A stretch of DNA of 64,000 nt, taken from NCBI RefSeq assembly GCF_964275005.1, contig NC_092696.1, forward strand, positions 30,124,953-30,188,952, read 5' to 3'. Every line of letters starts with the position of its first letter. The first letter of the stretch is position 1. Positions 38,300-50,772 of this stretch are shown here, piece after piece. The notes beneath the pieces were generated by a model, which worked only from the letters and a program-made list of their open reading frames with translations, did no database searches and had not been told where the DNA came from. Made by a program: the position numbers and the translations under genes. The stretch comes from Diadema setosum (lineage: Eukaryota; Echinodermata; Echinoidea; Diadematoida; Diadematidae).

Positions 38300-38733
38300 T
38301 ATTATAAGAAAAGATAAAGCACTTTATAATCATACTCTAATTCCTTTCCGATATACCTGTGCTCCTAACTATTCTGATTGAAAAGGAAAAATATAAAATG
38401 TATTTGCAATCTGATACCACATTAAAAATATCTGACCAAATATTTCTTATATCATTATGATAACTAAGGCCCATACATACTACTTTACTAATATGCTAGC
38501 TATTTGGTGGTTTGTTTAACTGAACATGCATTACATTATAGTCGTTTACTATTTGAAAGCGTGTAAATCTATTCGCTTCTAAGATGAGAATCTTTTTATA
38601 ACCCATTGAAAATCACAGCCAATATTCTGCTTTCCGTTTAAATTGTATGCTTTTGGCGTTTTAGTTTTTGCATGTACGTTCTGTTGACTTTTTGTTTATA
38701 TTCTAATCATAATCTGCTTTTCTCAATTTACAG
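37520..38733 (+). repeat. Diverged terminal array unit
   Basis: After a junction that removes the plus SINE, the sequence follows the usual order to about 37830 and then becomes clearly more diverged from the inner units (for example TACCTTCAATTCAAAAG for TACTTGCCATTCAAAAG). It ends with one pre-exon intron repeat (about 38440-38733) and exon 17. Confidence 0.75.
38247..38302. repeat. (AT)n microsatellite
   Basis: A near-uninterrupted AT dinucleotide run of ~56 bases with one GTAT break, unique to the terminal unit. Confidence 0.95.
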
Positions 38734-38847
38734 ATATTGATGAATGCGATAGCAATCCTTGTCTGAACGGAGGAACGTGTCAGGACGATGTCAATATGTA
38801 CTCCTGTCTGTGTTTACCGGGTTATAACGGGTCGAACTGCCAAACAG
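38734..38847 (+). CDS. EGF exon 17: cbEGF domain, outermost type
   Basis: 114 nt, phase 1-1, acceptor ctcaatttacag, donor gtaagct. It reads CDSNPC after DIDE, with Asp-Asp at residues 18-19 and end SNCQT. It is closer to exon 1 than to the inner A or B classes, fitting an array edge that escaped homogenisation. The gene should continue downstream, but no further exon is recognised in the window. Confidence 0.85.
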
Positions 38848-38885
38848 GTAAGCTAGGATTAGATATTTTAGAGTAGCGATATTAG

Positions 38886-39480
38886 ACCCTCTGAAGAGCC
38901 CACTAATGTCAAAATCGCCCACTAATATCAAAACAACCACTAATGTCAAAACACGTCGACGACAAATGTCAAAATTTCCATTTTTACTGCAATTGTCATA
39001 ACACGTCGACGACAAATGTCAAAATTTCCAAATTTACTGCAATGTCATGACGCGTCACAAGGGCCGATCCAGGAATTCCATAAAGGGGAGGCGCCTTTAC
39101 AAAGTCAATGGCTGGCGCGACCCTCCCCCTTCCCATTTTCTGCTTTTAATTTCTGTTGTGTTGACGAAATAAAGAGAGGGGCACTAAAGGGGGATGCGCC
39201 CCCTCTCAACCCGCGATTGCGTCAACCACAAGTCAAAATCGGGGATTAACCACAAATGTCATAACACGTCGACCACAAATGTCATAACGCGTCACAAGGT
39301 TGGATCTAGGAATTCCGTAAAGGGGGGGGGGGGGCGCCTTTACAAAATCAAAGGCTGGCACGACCCCCCCCCCCCCCATTTTCTTATTCATGTCTCTGTT
39401 GATTTAACCTACTAAAGTGAGGGTGTACCAGAGGGGGATGCGCCTCCTCTCGATCCATCATAGTCTGGGCTCCGTCCCCT
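38886..39480. repeat. ACAAATGTCAAAA minisatellite with two copies of a GC-rich repeat
   Basis: Tandem ~50-bp units CACGTCGACGACAAATGTCA lie at about 38953-39055, with shorter related blocks around them. Two direct copies of a ~180-bp repeat follow (about 39060-39235 and 39297-39465). Each starts GGATCYAGGAATTCCRTAAA, has a GGCGCCTTTACAAA block and ends GGGGGATGCGCC. Poly-G and poly-C tracts occur in the second copy. No gene is seen. Confidence 0.7.
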
Positions 39481-39530
39481 TTTTCTTGGTGCGATAAACC
39501 AAGAGAGGGCGCAAATTTTCTGATTGCGAT

Positions 39531-39660
39531 TAGTCTGGTTTCCAGACCCTTTGCCAACTGGACTCCGCGGCGACGAAGTCGCCGCCTTTATTTCGACGTT
39601 GAGGGCATCAATATCATGAATAGCGAAATAGTATGGGCAGAGGATCTGGCAGCCAGACTA
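39531..39660. mobile_element. 130-bp MITE with 9-bp target duplication
   Basis: It is flanked by GATTGCGAT at 39522-39530 and 39661-39669. The termini are inverted, TAGTCTGGTTTCCAGACC on the left and, as complement, TAGTCTGGCTGCCAGATC on the right. A 9-bp duplication suggests a Mutator-like transposase. Confidence 0.8.
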
Positions 39661-39726
39661 GATTGCGATAATCGAGAGACTGCGCGCCCAACGAAAAGGG
39701 GTCCGGAAAGAAAGTTGTATAAATGA

Positions 39727-41093
39727 GGTTCACACCTAGATCCCTTTATATTAAGGTCTTCAAAACCTCGAGGTTTTGTAAACTACGAGGCACTAAACTC
39801 CAAGTTTGCGTAGATGTAGACGCATGTAGTTTTGAAAACCACGACAAAACCTTAAGGCGAAGACACCACGACAACACCATAAGATTTCTTAGGGTGTAAT
39901 TCGTCGTGGTTTTGGGAAGGCCCCCCACAGAGCGCGTAAACTATGGCTGCGTTTATCAACTTTCCCCAGTTTAAACGACTTTCCAAAGCCCTTTCGATAG
40001 CCCTTTCGATAGCCCTTTCCATAGCCCTTTCGAAAGCCCTTTCCATAGCCCTTTCGAAAGCCCTGTCCACTCCCTGTACCATTAATGTGCCGCTTGTTTT
40101 CGTCGGCTGCGTTTATCAACTTTCGATAGCCCTTTCCATAGCCCTTTCCATAGCCCTTTCGAGAGCTCTTTCCAAAGCCCTGACTGCCTGTACTATTAAT
40201 GTGCCGCTTGTTTTCTAAGAAGGGACGACGAAAAGCAATTACCATCATAAAGACATATCTTCCTTTGAGAGTGAGGAGTCATGATACAATGGTACATGAA
40301 TCAATTGTCCTCCTATCTGTGAGGCAGCTCCAGTGTAGCACATACTTCAAATATTTCTTAGTAGCGGCATGAGACATGGGATCAAAGGGAATGAGACTGC
40401 TGTTACTTTATTTCTCAAACCTTGTTGGTGAGAGAAACATCTCCTTGTTCCAAGCATGTACGTGCATTACACACAGCTGTATGTATACACCTGTGTACAC
40501 GTACTCGTGTGCACTTTACGTGGCGCGCGTCTTTTCAGAAACTGGAAATGCATGGTTGCGCAACCGCAGTATAGGGCGACCTAAAGGGCTTTCAAAACAG
40601 CTTTGCGTTTATCAACTTCGAAAGGCTTTTACAAACAAGTTTCTGATAACCTGTTTAGGAAACCTATTTGGATCGTCACAAATTTCGGGCTTTCGAAAAG
40701 GCTTTCCTAAAGGGCTTTCAAAACAGCTTTGCGTTTATCAACTAGTGAAAATTCCTTGAAAGCTGTTTGGATAACCTGTTTCTGCCGAGAAAGGAGAGTT
40801 GATAAACGCACCTTTTCGTAAAAGGCTTTCCTAAAGGGCTATCAAAACAGCTTTGCGTTTATCAACTCGTAAAAATTCCTTGAAAGGCAGAAGCTGTTTG
40901 GATAACCTGTTTCTGCCGAGAAAAGGAGTTGATAAACGCACCCTTAGACAGATGTGAACGGAGTTTTGTTCACCACGACGCTCAATTTTTTTCCACAATA
41001 GCGCGCAACCCTTTGTGCGAACTAGGCGCCCTTTATTTTCTATCGTAGTTAGCTTTACCTCGAGGTTTTGCTAACTGCATGTAGGTGTGAACG
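39727..41093. mobile_element. Foldback element with CCTCGAGG motifs (outer) and nested TGCGTTTATCAAC element
   Basis: The outer inverted ends share GTTCACACCTA and AAAACCTCGAGG followed by AACTACGA. Inside, about 39949-40940, a second pair of inverted ends shares GCGTTTATCAACT (left) and AGTTGATAAACGC (right), with further copies of the motif between. Target duplications could not be fixed. The open frames in the region are repeat artefacts. Confidence 0.55.
39975..40185. repeat. 12-bp minisatellite
   Basis: Tandem 12-mers of the type CCCTTTCGATAG, CCCTTTCCATAG and CCCTTTCGAAAG occur in two runs separated by a TGCGTTTATCAACTTTCG block. The period is a multiple of three, so every frame stays open and gives four-residue repeats on both strands. 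Confidence 0.9.
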
Positions 41094-41451
41094 GCATCGA
41101 AGTTTTGTCGTGGTTAGGGGAAGGATTGTTTTCGTAGTTAGTATAACTACAAGTTTTTGGATAGGTGTAGACATGGCTAATGTCGTCTCACCTTCCGTCT
41201 TCTTTGCAAAAGATCATCCTGCGCCATGTGAGGGTTGCATACAAAACGGTACTGGGTGTGTGTCGGTCAATACACCATAGCCACGACTGCGCTGGAGCGC
41301 GTTTGGTTTTTATGTCAATCTTTATATATTTGGATTGTCTATGCACCTCTTACACATTTTATTAAGACCATGAAAATGCGCTAATAAATGATTCTTTTAT
41401 GTAGATGGCGAAATCATAAATCAGATTAAAAAGAAAAAGAAAAGTCTCTTA
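41094..41451. other. Spacer between foldback elements
   Basis: It holds CGTAGTTAG-type fragments related to the foldback ends, then AT-rich sequence. No gene is recognised; a 70-codon open frame here has no protein-like features. Confidence 0.4.
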
Positions 41452-42263
41452 AGTTATGTTCAGACGGGAGTCCTTAACCTCGAGGTTAGGAAACCTCGAG
41501 GTTAGAGCTTGTAGTTAGGGACCTTGAAGAAACACTCGTAGTCAGCAAACCTCGAGGTTTGCTCGATGTTTCGAGCCACGAGAAATCTTATGGTTAGCGC
41601 TCTAACCACAAGCCGCGGGGGGTTCCCACTCGTAGTTAAGCACCGTGTGGACACAAAAACAACAAACCCGAAGTTAAGAGTGACCTCGCCGCGAACTCCA
41701 GCCCCTACAATTTCTCTCTGCTTCCGGGTCAACCTCCTACACGTATAAATACACCACAAATACACTACACGTGTGTGCGAGGTGAAAAACCTATGACGCA
41801 CATCACAACATCATCTTTTCTTCCCATGCGCTTGATCTCTGAAACTGAACACGTCGAACTCGCTACTGTATTCTATTTTCTTCTCTGACGCTAAAAAATT
41901 GTTTTCGACAAATATCTTCATAAAGGCATAAAGTCATCAGTGCAGTGATATCTCTGCATACCGAAGCTGGTGCCGCCGGTGGGAAAAAGGGTACCGGTAA
42001 GCGAGTACTACAGGGTTGGACTAAAGAAGAAATAGACGCATAAGCTTGTTAGCAGTATGGGCTGAAACTTCCGGTTTTGTGGTTTTAACATCGAGTGGGA
42101 CCCACTCGTATACGGGGGGGGGGGGGGGCAGAAGCTTAACCTCGAGGTTTCGTAACCTCAAGGTTAAGATTCGTCGTGTGGACACACGTCGTAGTAAGGG
42201 GGCAAGAGCTAAACCTCGAGGTTTCCTAACCTCGAGGTTAGGGCCTGCCGTCTGAACGTAACT
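41452..42263. mobile_element. Foldback element with ~50-bp inverted ends
   Basis: The left end is AGTTATGTTCAGACGG, then two CCTCGAGG palindromes. The complement of the right end reads AGTTACGTTCAGACGG with the same two palindromes at the same spacing. More CCTCGAGG-centred palindromes lie inside, and a ~17-base poly-G tract is near 42112. The target duplication is unclear. It is related in motif to the element at 39727 but has different outer sequence. Confidence 0.7.
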
Positions 42264-42592
42264 ATTTTTACGACTTTCAGTCAGATTTTGACTGAACGCG
42301 ATAAATCATTCGCTCTGACAGTCTGTTTATCAGTCTGTTTATCAGTCTCAGTAAATGGAATTCGCATCTATATGACTTCGTATGTGATCTACTGTATATT
42401 AATGACATGTAGATTATCATATACCTCACAAATTGGTTTCCGATCATTCAATTCTTCTAAAGAAAAGATACAGTACCTTTTTTCTTCATAGTAGGTCTAA
42501 AATGAACACATATAGTTGAATTTACTGCTGAATTTGGATTAGACTAGTCATCCACTGTGAAAGTTTTATACAGTTCAGTACCTTTCTCCCAT
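42264..42592. other. AT-rich spacer
   Basis: It holds a small palindrome TCAGTCAGATTTTGACTGA near 42279 and a TCTGTTTATCAG doublet near 42323. No gene is recognised. Confidence 0.4.
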
Positions 42593-44100
42593 AGTACAGT
42601 CAAAATATGGAATGACCCAAAACTAATTGCAACAGAAACCATTCCACTTGCATTTAACCTGGAAGAGCTATCAAAACAACATATTAAAATTTCCCTAAAA
42701 TTCGAGTGGTGGATCAATGCCTAATTTGCATAAATTCAAAATGGCCGCCAAAAAACTTATTTATGCTTATATTTTGGGATGTAGAGCCCATAGAAAGTCA
42801 GTTCTTGTGTCTAAACCTTTGTTTTTTAGGTCAAGGAGTACAATTATGACATCAGTAATAACTTAAAAGTATTTATTTGTACATAATTTTCATAAATTTA
42901 ACATATAAATGCATTCAAAATGGCCACTATAATGGCCTTTTAATATCTCCGTACATAAAACCTGTAGAAAGTAAATTTTGGCATCTATATTTATTTTCAC
43001 GTCAATATACGCGATCATGATGTCAGTTGTAACTCAAAAAGCATTCCTACATACATAATTTGCATATATATGCATATAATTATATGCAAAATGGCTGCCA
43101 AATGGCTTGTACATGCCCCTATATCTCTGATTATTTCATCCGTAAATGGTTCCTTTTGTGTTTCTTGTCTTCACTGCCAGGAATAATTGCTGCAGTACCT
43201 ACATTCAATAGTCAGTCAATGAAAATCTGCATAAACATATAAGTATAATTATTCAAATCACTAATATGAATACATTTCTGCTCTTAGGACATACATATAC
43301 ATGCAGCCAGCACAATGTTGATTGTGATGCCTGTATCTATTAATTCAAGGGCAAAGAACATTTACATTTTACAATCTTAATGAACATCCTAACACCTAGT
43401 TGCATGAATTTCCATGAATTTACAAGTAGTTTTAGGCCTACTCTACCACCCATGATTACCTCAAATCAAGCCTCTGGGTAATAATCAATGTAAACAGCAT
43501 TGAATAGAACCGATTTTCATTTAACTCTAACCTCAATTTAGCTTCCAAGTGTGCCCAATAGGTATAGAAAAATTGAAATCTTTCAATTGTATAATGCATA
43601 TTTGTAAGTACAAAATACTTTTTTTTTTTTTGCAAGGAGGAGGATACATCAATTCATTATGAACATGTTTATCTATGAGTCTATATACAAAAGTTACATG
43701 AGTTTGGTATACAATGTAGTAGATGTTTTGGTCATATTTTGGTGCCTTGGTCACTCAATGACTTTCTGAACAAGAGACCCATGGGTTCAGAGCTCACCTG
43801 AATATCTCAAGTTTGCCTGCCATGCAGTCTTGCAGACTGTTACCTAGGTAGAACAAAAAATCAAAGTTGGAAGCCTTTAGAGATATCCAGGGCCCCAGGG
43901 AGACATGACATCCATATGTTTTTATTCCACGACACTGGCAAAAACACCTGAAAGGTCTGTAGAAAATGTGATCATGCGTTTCCAAAAAGATCAAAACTTA
44001 CAACTGGTCCCTAATGAATTAGGTATGGCAGCGACCAAACCGGAGCACTCCTGGATCTGCCATGAAACATTTGAAAGTACCTTCTACAGTATAGGGTCCC
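42593..44100. repeat. Left arm of a large divergent palindrome
   Basis: The arm pairs, inverted, with 59995-61904. Shared landmarks in order are CAGTCAAAATATG at the outer end, AAATTGCAACAGAAACC-like, AATGGCCGCC blocks, CAAATCACTAATATGAATAC, TAGCTTCCAAGTG, ACCCATGGGTTC and GATCTGCCATGAAAC. The outer third is itself a tandem of about three ~175-bp units, each with CAAAATGGCNNCC. The arms are clearly diverged. Target duplications were not found at the outer ends. Confidence 0.8.
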
Positions 44101-44440
44101 AGTAATTATGGCCTTTATCCTTTTACCCATTTCTGATTCTAGAGGGAAAAAATGCTTTCAAAGATTCCCTAATTTGGGGGATTTTGGGCATCTTGGAGTC
44201 AACATGGGGTTCATGGTACTCATGTGACTAAATGATATGATATTCTATCACCTGCAAAGTTCGGTAGAAAAAAAAAACGACCACACTTTTCGTGAAGATG
44301 AAAGTGTGAAAATTGGTCCCTAATTTAGTACAAGCCCAAAGGGGATCACCCCTGAATCTGTCATAAACAATATTACGAGTCCATTCACTGATGTATTTAC
44401 TCAAAGCACTTCTGCTTTATACGTTATAGAAGTAGATACT
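44101..44440. other. Spacer between palindrome arm and BEL element
   Basis: AT-rich interior of the palindrome. It ends with GATAC at 44436-44440, one half of the target duplication of the BEL/Pao insertion. Confidence 0.5.
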
Positions 44441-44667
44441 GGCGCGCCCATAGAGGGCGACATGTACTAAATTCACGCTGTGCATGAATTAGCTAAGTGA
44501 CTCACTCCAATGTGTGTCATGAAACTGCACATACAAATATTGTATTCATGTAACATAACTCCCTTCTGCGTACCTTCCCTGCATGTAAATTCCCCTAAAT
44601 GCAGGAATTGACTTTTACCTTGTAGTTCAGATTTGGCCACTTAATCAGCCATTGTATGTGTGTCCAG
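44441..44667 (-). repeat. Downstream LTR remnant of the BEL element
   Basis: It shares the terminal TGGCGCGCCCATAGAGGGCG and the block from ATGTACTAAATTCACGCTG to TGTATGTGTGTCCAG with the upstream LTR. It is much shorter than the upstream copy. Confidence 0.75.
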
Positions 44668-45699
44668 CTAACCTGGGTTGTATAGCCATCTTTAAATCCT
44701 GAGACCAAATGAACTGGATTTCACCTCAAATATCTCTCACATGCAATTGTGCCAAATGCACGTGCCTCAACTCTAAACCAACTTCACTTAGAATGTGCCA
44801 CCTGTATGACACTTTATTTCCAGCAACTTAACAGAGCTTGGTTCATTTCTTGCCTTATATTCAAATCTGCTGAGTATAAACTTTCCATGTCAAAATGTGG
44901 TTTATAATATAAGCAAAATGTTGTATCTACAACATGTCTGCACTGACCGTACATGACAACCCAGTTAATGCACATCCAACTCTACTGTAACTGAGTGTAC
45001 CTTCATACACACTCAACTGTACTGTAACTGTGCTCTTACATGTGGCACTGACACACACACTAGCAATACACTCTGTGCACTAGCTATGCACTCTGTGTAC
45101 GATGTTTGTGACCATGACCGTGACATTTCGGCCTGTGAATTTCACCTTTTATAAGGTACATAATTTGGCATGACTTCATTCTATGAATCTTACTCACTTC
45201 TTTGGCCGAATACATCAGTAAGCTTGACCGTTTATGGCATGTAGACCTCTACAAGCCCTTAAAAACTCTTGGACCTGATGGACCACTGCATGTCTGTTAC
45301 AAATACATGGATCCCCCTGGAGCCAGATCAGAATCTGCACATTAATGAATCTGCATAATGAGCAATGTATGGTGTAGCCAAAGGGCAAACATCATAATCA
45401 AACAGAGTGAACATGGTATGGTATCTTTAAACTGAAAATGCAATGTTCAATCAAATGTTGAAGGAAACATCCTCCCCCCAACAAAAGAGAACTGTTCTTG
45501 TTAGTCTCAATTCACTTACTCATCATACCCTTCAGCTGGGTAAATGACCACAGTTTTGTTAATGGGTCTGCACAGTTCAGAGTCAACAGTCTTTATCTTA
45601 ACGTTCCTTAATTGTCCATCCGCGCCTGGGTACACTTGCACAATTCTACCTATTGTCCATTTTCCTCTTATTGCATTATGGTCTGAAACCATGACTACG

Positions 45700-48600
45700 T
45701 CGTCAACGCGAACATTACGCTTCTCAGTTTTTCATTTTCTGCGTGGTACGAGCAATGTAAAAACGTCCCTGTTCCAGCACTTCCAGAACGCGTTCACGAT
45801 CTGCTGAACAAATTCAACGCGATGTCTTGGATTGCGCGTTTCTCTAAATGGTCCCTGTGGTACCGTGCTCGAAGATCTTCCGAGCAGTATGTCGTTTGGA
45901 CACAGGTAGGAACCATCGTCTGGGTCGTTCGGGATTCTCCCGATGGGGTGCTGATTCACAAAATTCACGACTTCTTGCAGACACGTTAGCAGCTCGAACG
46001 GCGTCAGTACCTGGCTGCCAATAGCTTTCTTCAGCGAATTTGCAACTTTTGACGAGCGAGTCCACGCAGCCATTCTGGTGAGGCGCTGAAGGTGTAGTGA
46101 ATCTCTACTCGGTCCCCCTCTCTAAGCAGAAATCCTTCAGCTCGCGCTCATTCCATCCCCGGACCATCTCTCGTAGTTCTCTCTCAGCTCCGATGAATTG
46201 AGTCCCATTGTCGCTCAGCAATCGAGCTGGTTGCCCTCGAATGGACATAAATCTGCGGAGCACTTGCAAAAATTCCATTGTCGAACAGTCCACAGCTAGT
46301 TCCAAGTGCACTGCTCGTGTATTAAGACAAGTGAAAAGTACACCGTAATGCTTCGTCGTCTTGTTTCTGCCAACTTTCACTTGAAATGGGCCAAAATAGT
46401 CGACAGATGTGAAATGGAATGGCGGGGTGAATGGTGCCATTCGTGCATCGGGCAGGTCCGCCATCCTCTACTGCTCCGTCTTAGACTCATTCCTCCGGCA
46501 TATTACACACCTGAACTTGACTTTCTTTGCCAGTTTCTGCCCTTGAACTATCCAAAATCTCCGCCTGATTTTGGCAGTTGTTGTCGCTACTCCGTGATGT
46601 CCAAGTTCATGCATATGTCGTGTGATCAGGAGTGCAACATAATGGCTTGCAGGCAGTAGTGCTGGGTGTTTTGTCTCGTACACTGTCTGCAGGTTTTGCA
46701 CTCTACCACCTACTCTGATCACTCCTTCATTGTCAGTGAATGGAGACAGTGTTTTGAACTCTCCCTTGTTATATCTCACGAGTAGACTTTTCTGAGCCTC
46801 TTTTACCCAGTACTTTTCGGCTTCTGTCAGTTCTGCGGGGCTTAGAGTACTGGTCTCCTCTTTTGGCTGTCCCTTCCGAGTCCTAGCCTTCAACAGTTGG
46901 ATGAATTTGAAGACATAGGTAGTCACTCTCACCAATCGTCGCCAACTGGAAAACCTCTTGCAGTCGATCGGCCCATTCTCTTCTGTCATTGTGAGAATGG
47001 ATTGAGTTTTCCGTTTTTCCTCATTTGTGGCTCTCTGGTCTGTTACCACTTTGTCTACTGGCCACTCTGCCTCATGATGTCGTAGGAAGTCAGGCCCTTG
47101 CTTCCACTCATTCTCCAGTTCGTCAACTGGTATCCCTCTCGATACCTTGTCTGCTTCATTGGCTTCTCCTGGTATGTGTTTCCACTGTGACGGATCTGTG
47201 AGAGTCTGGATTTCTCCCACTCTACTGGAAACAAATGGCTTGAATGTTCTGGCTGGAGATTTTATCCATTGTAGTGCTATCATGCTATCAGTGAAAAGAA
47301 TCACATTTTCCACTTGCAGTCTCAACTCTTTACTGATAGTCTTGTACATCCTGGCTGCTAGCACTGTTGCTTGTAGCTCTAGACGAGGAATCGTCAATGG
47401 TTTTAGTGGCGCAACCTTTGACTTTCCCGCTAGAAACCTCACTTCATAGTCGTCATCACTTCCAATCCACCATCTCAGATAAGCACAGGTACCGTATGCA
47501 TTTTCAGATGCATCGCTGAAAATAGCCAAAACTGGTCTGTCTACAGCAGTTGACGGCGTCAGACATCGAGCTAGGGTGACCTCGTTTAGATTCTGCATCT
47601 CAGCAAACATATTTCTCCACTCCGCTTCGTCTTCTTTAGACAAAGGATCATCCCAATCATAGCCTCTCTGCCAGAGTTACTGCATACCGATTTTTGCTCG
47701 AACTATGATTGGTGCAGCATATCCAATTGGGTCGAAAATATGAGCGATTTGACCCAACACCTTTCTCTTCGTCAACTTAGGCGTTTCTTGGTCATTATCG
47801 CCTGATGTCACGTCTCCCGACAACTTCATCTTGTGTGAAAACGTGTCTCGTTCTCTGTCCCAGACAACTCCAAGAACTTTCTCTTCTGCTATTTCCTCCA
47901 GAAGTTTCACCTTTCCATTTTGGACTTTTCCTCCAAGTTGACGATTTGATGACCAGCGTTTAACTTTGAAGCCTCCTTCAGCTAGCACCTGATCTACATC
48001 CGCTGTTAGCTGCTCTGCCTGTGCCACGGTCTACACGGAATCGCAAATGTCGTCCATGTACACATTTTCCTTCAGTGTAGATGCTGCCTCAGGATGAGTA
48101 CCTTCTGCTTGTTCGGCTGATAACTTCAAAGCAATCTGTGCCATTGCTGGTGCAGGTTTGTCGCCAAACGTCACCACTTGCATCATGTAGACATCTGGTT
48201 CTCTCTTACGATCCATATTTCTCCATAGGAATCTGTGCACGTGTTGGTCTCTCTCTGGGATGAGCACCCGATGATACATTTTGGAGATGTCGGCACAGAC
48301 AGCAACCTCGTTTTCTCTGAACCTCAGTAGGACTCCAAACAAACTGTTTAGGAGATCTGGGCCTTACATCCAGTAGCTGTTCAAACAGTGGCCGTGGTAT
48401 GAAGCTGATGAGTTAAATACTATCCTGATAGGCGTGCTCTTCTTTTCGGGTCTCAATACTCCGTGGTGCGAAATGTAGTGGACCGGTCCTTCATACTCTT
48501 TCATTGTCTGAGCAGATAGTTTCTTACAAAATCCCATCTCCTCCATCTCTTTGATCTGCTTATCATAGGCTTCTGCATACTCTGGGTTTCTCTCAAGTCT

Positions 48601-50662
48601 TTTCTCAGTAGAATGGAGAACTTTCTCTGCTTGTATCTTGTTGTCTGGCAGTAACTCGGGGTCCTTGTTCCATGGGTACGCGATCTCCCACTGCTTCCCG
48701 ACTTTGCGAGCAGACGATCTGATCAGCTGCTCCTCTACAGCTTTCTGGTGACTCATACCCGTTTCCTTGCAGTAACAAGCCTCTGATTGGATACCCTCAG
48801 TTTCAACAGTCCAAAACTCTGTCAGATCTACAGGACCTGCAAGCTTTACATGTGGTACTGCATGACCGTGTACAGCATCATTTGGTGTGGTTCCAAAGAT
48901 GACCCATCCAACTGGAGATTTCCTAGCAGTACAGCGTCCAGCCTCTCGTACTTCTCCGGTATGAAGCCTTGCGTGATCTATCCCGACCAGCAAATCTACA
49001 GCTCCATTCCCTCTGTTTAGATCCCCAGGTTGTATGTCAAACTTCCTGACCAATTCCTCTATGTTAACTGCAATATTTTCGCTGATGCATGGTATTCCGA
49101 CTGCAGTTATCAGGAAAGGTCTATTGGTACTGTTCAACTCTCGGATGGGGACTCTATACTGCTGTGTTTGGAGGCTTTCTTCTTCTCCACCGATCTTGCT
49201 TATTGTGATTGTAGTCGGCACCCCACTAAGCTGCATCTCTGAAGCCAGGTCTTGCCGAATTAAGCTGATCTGAGACCCTGAATCCAAGAGCAGATTTCCT
49301 TTCCATCTCTTTCCCTGGTCTCCGTGCAGCTCCACTATCACAAGCGGAAGTAAAGCACCAGTTGAGCTCACTGAAGCTACCCCAACTCCGTTGTCATTGG
49401 TACTGCATGTAACTTCATCTTCTGTGTGCAGGAGCGGATGATGGTAAAATTTGCACCTCTCCCCATTCTTGACCTCAGGGCATTGTTTCCTGCGTTTACA
49501 AGTAGACATATTGTGGTCTTTACTTGCCCTTTTCAAGCAGCTGAAGCAAGCATGGTTATCTTTCATGTACTTCCATCGTTCTTGTGGCGTCTTCTCCAAC
49601 AATTTCCTGCATTGGTCAACCCAGTGAGTGGAAGTCTTGCAGATCCAACATCTGTGAGACTGTGGACGACTGTTCATCTGAGTTGGAGATTGGTCTGGCT
49701 GTTTCTTGTCTAGAGAGCGTGCGACATGACCCACTGTTGACTGCGTACGATGATCACTTCTAAGGGGGGCCGTACATCTGATCCTGGTATTCATTTCCAC
49801 ACTCATCCGATTTAGTAGCATTTGTAGTGATGCCGGATCCTTTTGGCTTTCTTGGAACCGGAACCAGACCTTCCTGTCATCGATCCACATCTTGCGCTAA
49901 GGATAACATGTGGCTATTGTTCATGTCATGCTCTTGTCCAGTCTCCTTCAATGTGTTGTAGCTCCTTCTCAGGAGATGGACTAGTTCACAAAAGCGGCCA
50001 TCTTCATTTACTTGCAGTGGTCTGAATCTGTTGATGTCATTTATTATGGCATCTGACACGAATCTTGAATCCCCGTAGATTGCGTCTAACTGCTCCCAGG
50101 CAGCGTCGTAGTCCGATCCAATCCCTCGAATGATGTTCAATGGCTGACCCTGTAGGCATGTACGTAGAATTGCGATGTCATCCCTACTGTTGTATCTTTA
50201 TTCGACTAGGTGTAAAAAGTCCGACTTAAAAACTATGTAGTCTCTCACGTTACCCGAAAACTTGGGTAGCTTGGGTTTCTCTATGGCACATGCTGAGGGA
50301 CCAGGTGTGACAGGGGCTGGTGATACCTCTGGCGTGGACTCTACTATCTCGTCATCACTGCTTGTAGTCGATTCGGTCACGGTGTAGTCATTGACCGAAA
50401 GCTTGATTTTCAAGAAACTTTCTTGACATTCCATGATCCACTGCTCTTCTTTCTCGAACTCGTCGTCATCTTCGACAGTTATGCTGTAAGCCTCATGAGC
50501 TTCTTGCAAGCCAGTATAAGCCTGCTCATATTTGTTGAATGCTGCTTCCAATTCTTTACGTGGTCTTTCCCTGTCCATAATCGTCTTGACCTCTTGACCG
50601 AACCTGGTGAGCCTGGCCTTGGCTCCTCGGCGTTTCAACTTCAGTGCGGTACTGTCAGCCAT
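45700..50662 (-). mobile_element. BEL/Pao gag-pol region (fossil)
   Basis: One gag-pol region in the usual BEL/Pao order of gag, protease, reverse transcriptase, RNase H and integrase. Gag begins MADSTALKLKRRGAKARLTR at 50662, a start typical of this superfamily. Knuckle cysteines (CWICKTSTHWVDQC) are near 49.64 kb. Integrase is recognisable by HELGHHG followed by CVICRR and by the core segment with DYFGPF and SDNGTQF. It is broken in about seven places and cannot make a full polyprotein. Confidence 0.9.
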
Positions 50663-50772
50663 GGTAGTTACTCAGCAAGCTGCCCCTCAGAAAGTGACGA
50701 CGGTTACTCAGCAAAGATTCCCTCAGACCCTGAGTGGTGATTACTCAGCATAGCTCCCCGTAGAACTTGAAT
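50663..50772. other. Leader between upstream LTR and gag
   Basis: On the minus strand this holds two near-repeats of GCTGAGTAA. No primer-binding site can be named with confidence. Confidence 0.4.

Noticed and set aside
39852-40248. Open frames with ERAFERAM- and GYGKGYRK-type repeats
   Set aside because: Product of a 12-bp minisatellite, which leaves all frames open.
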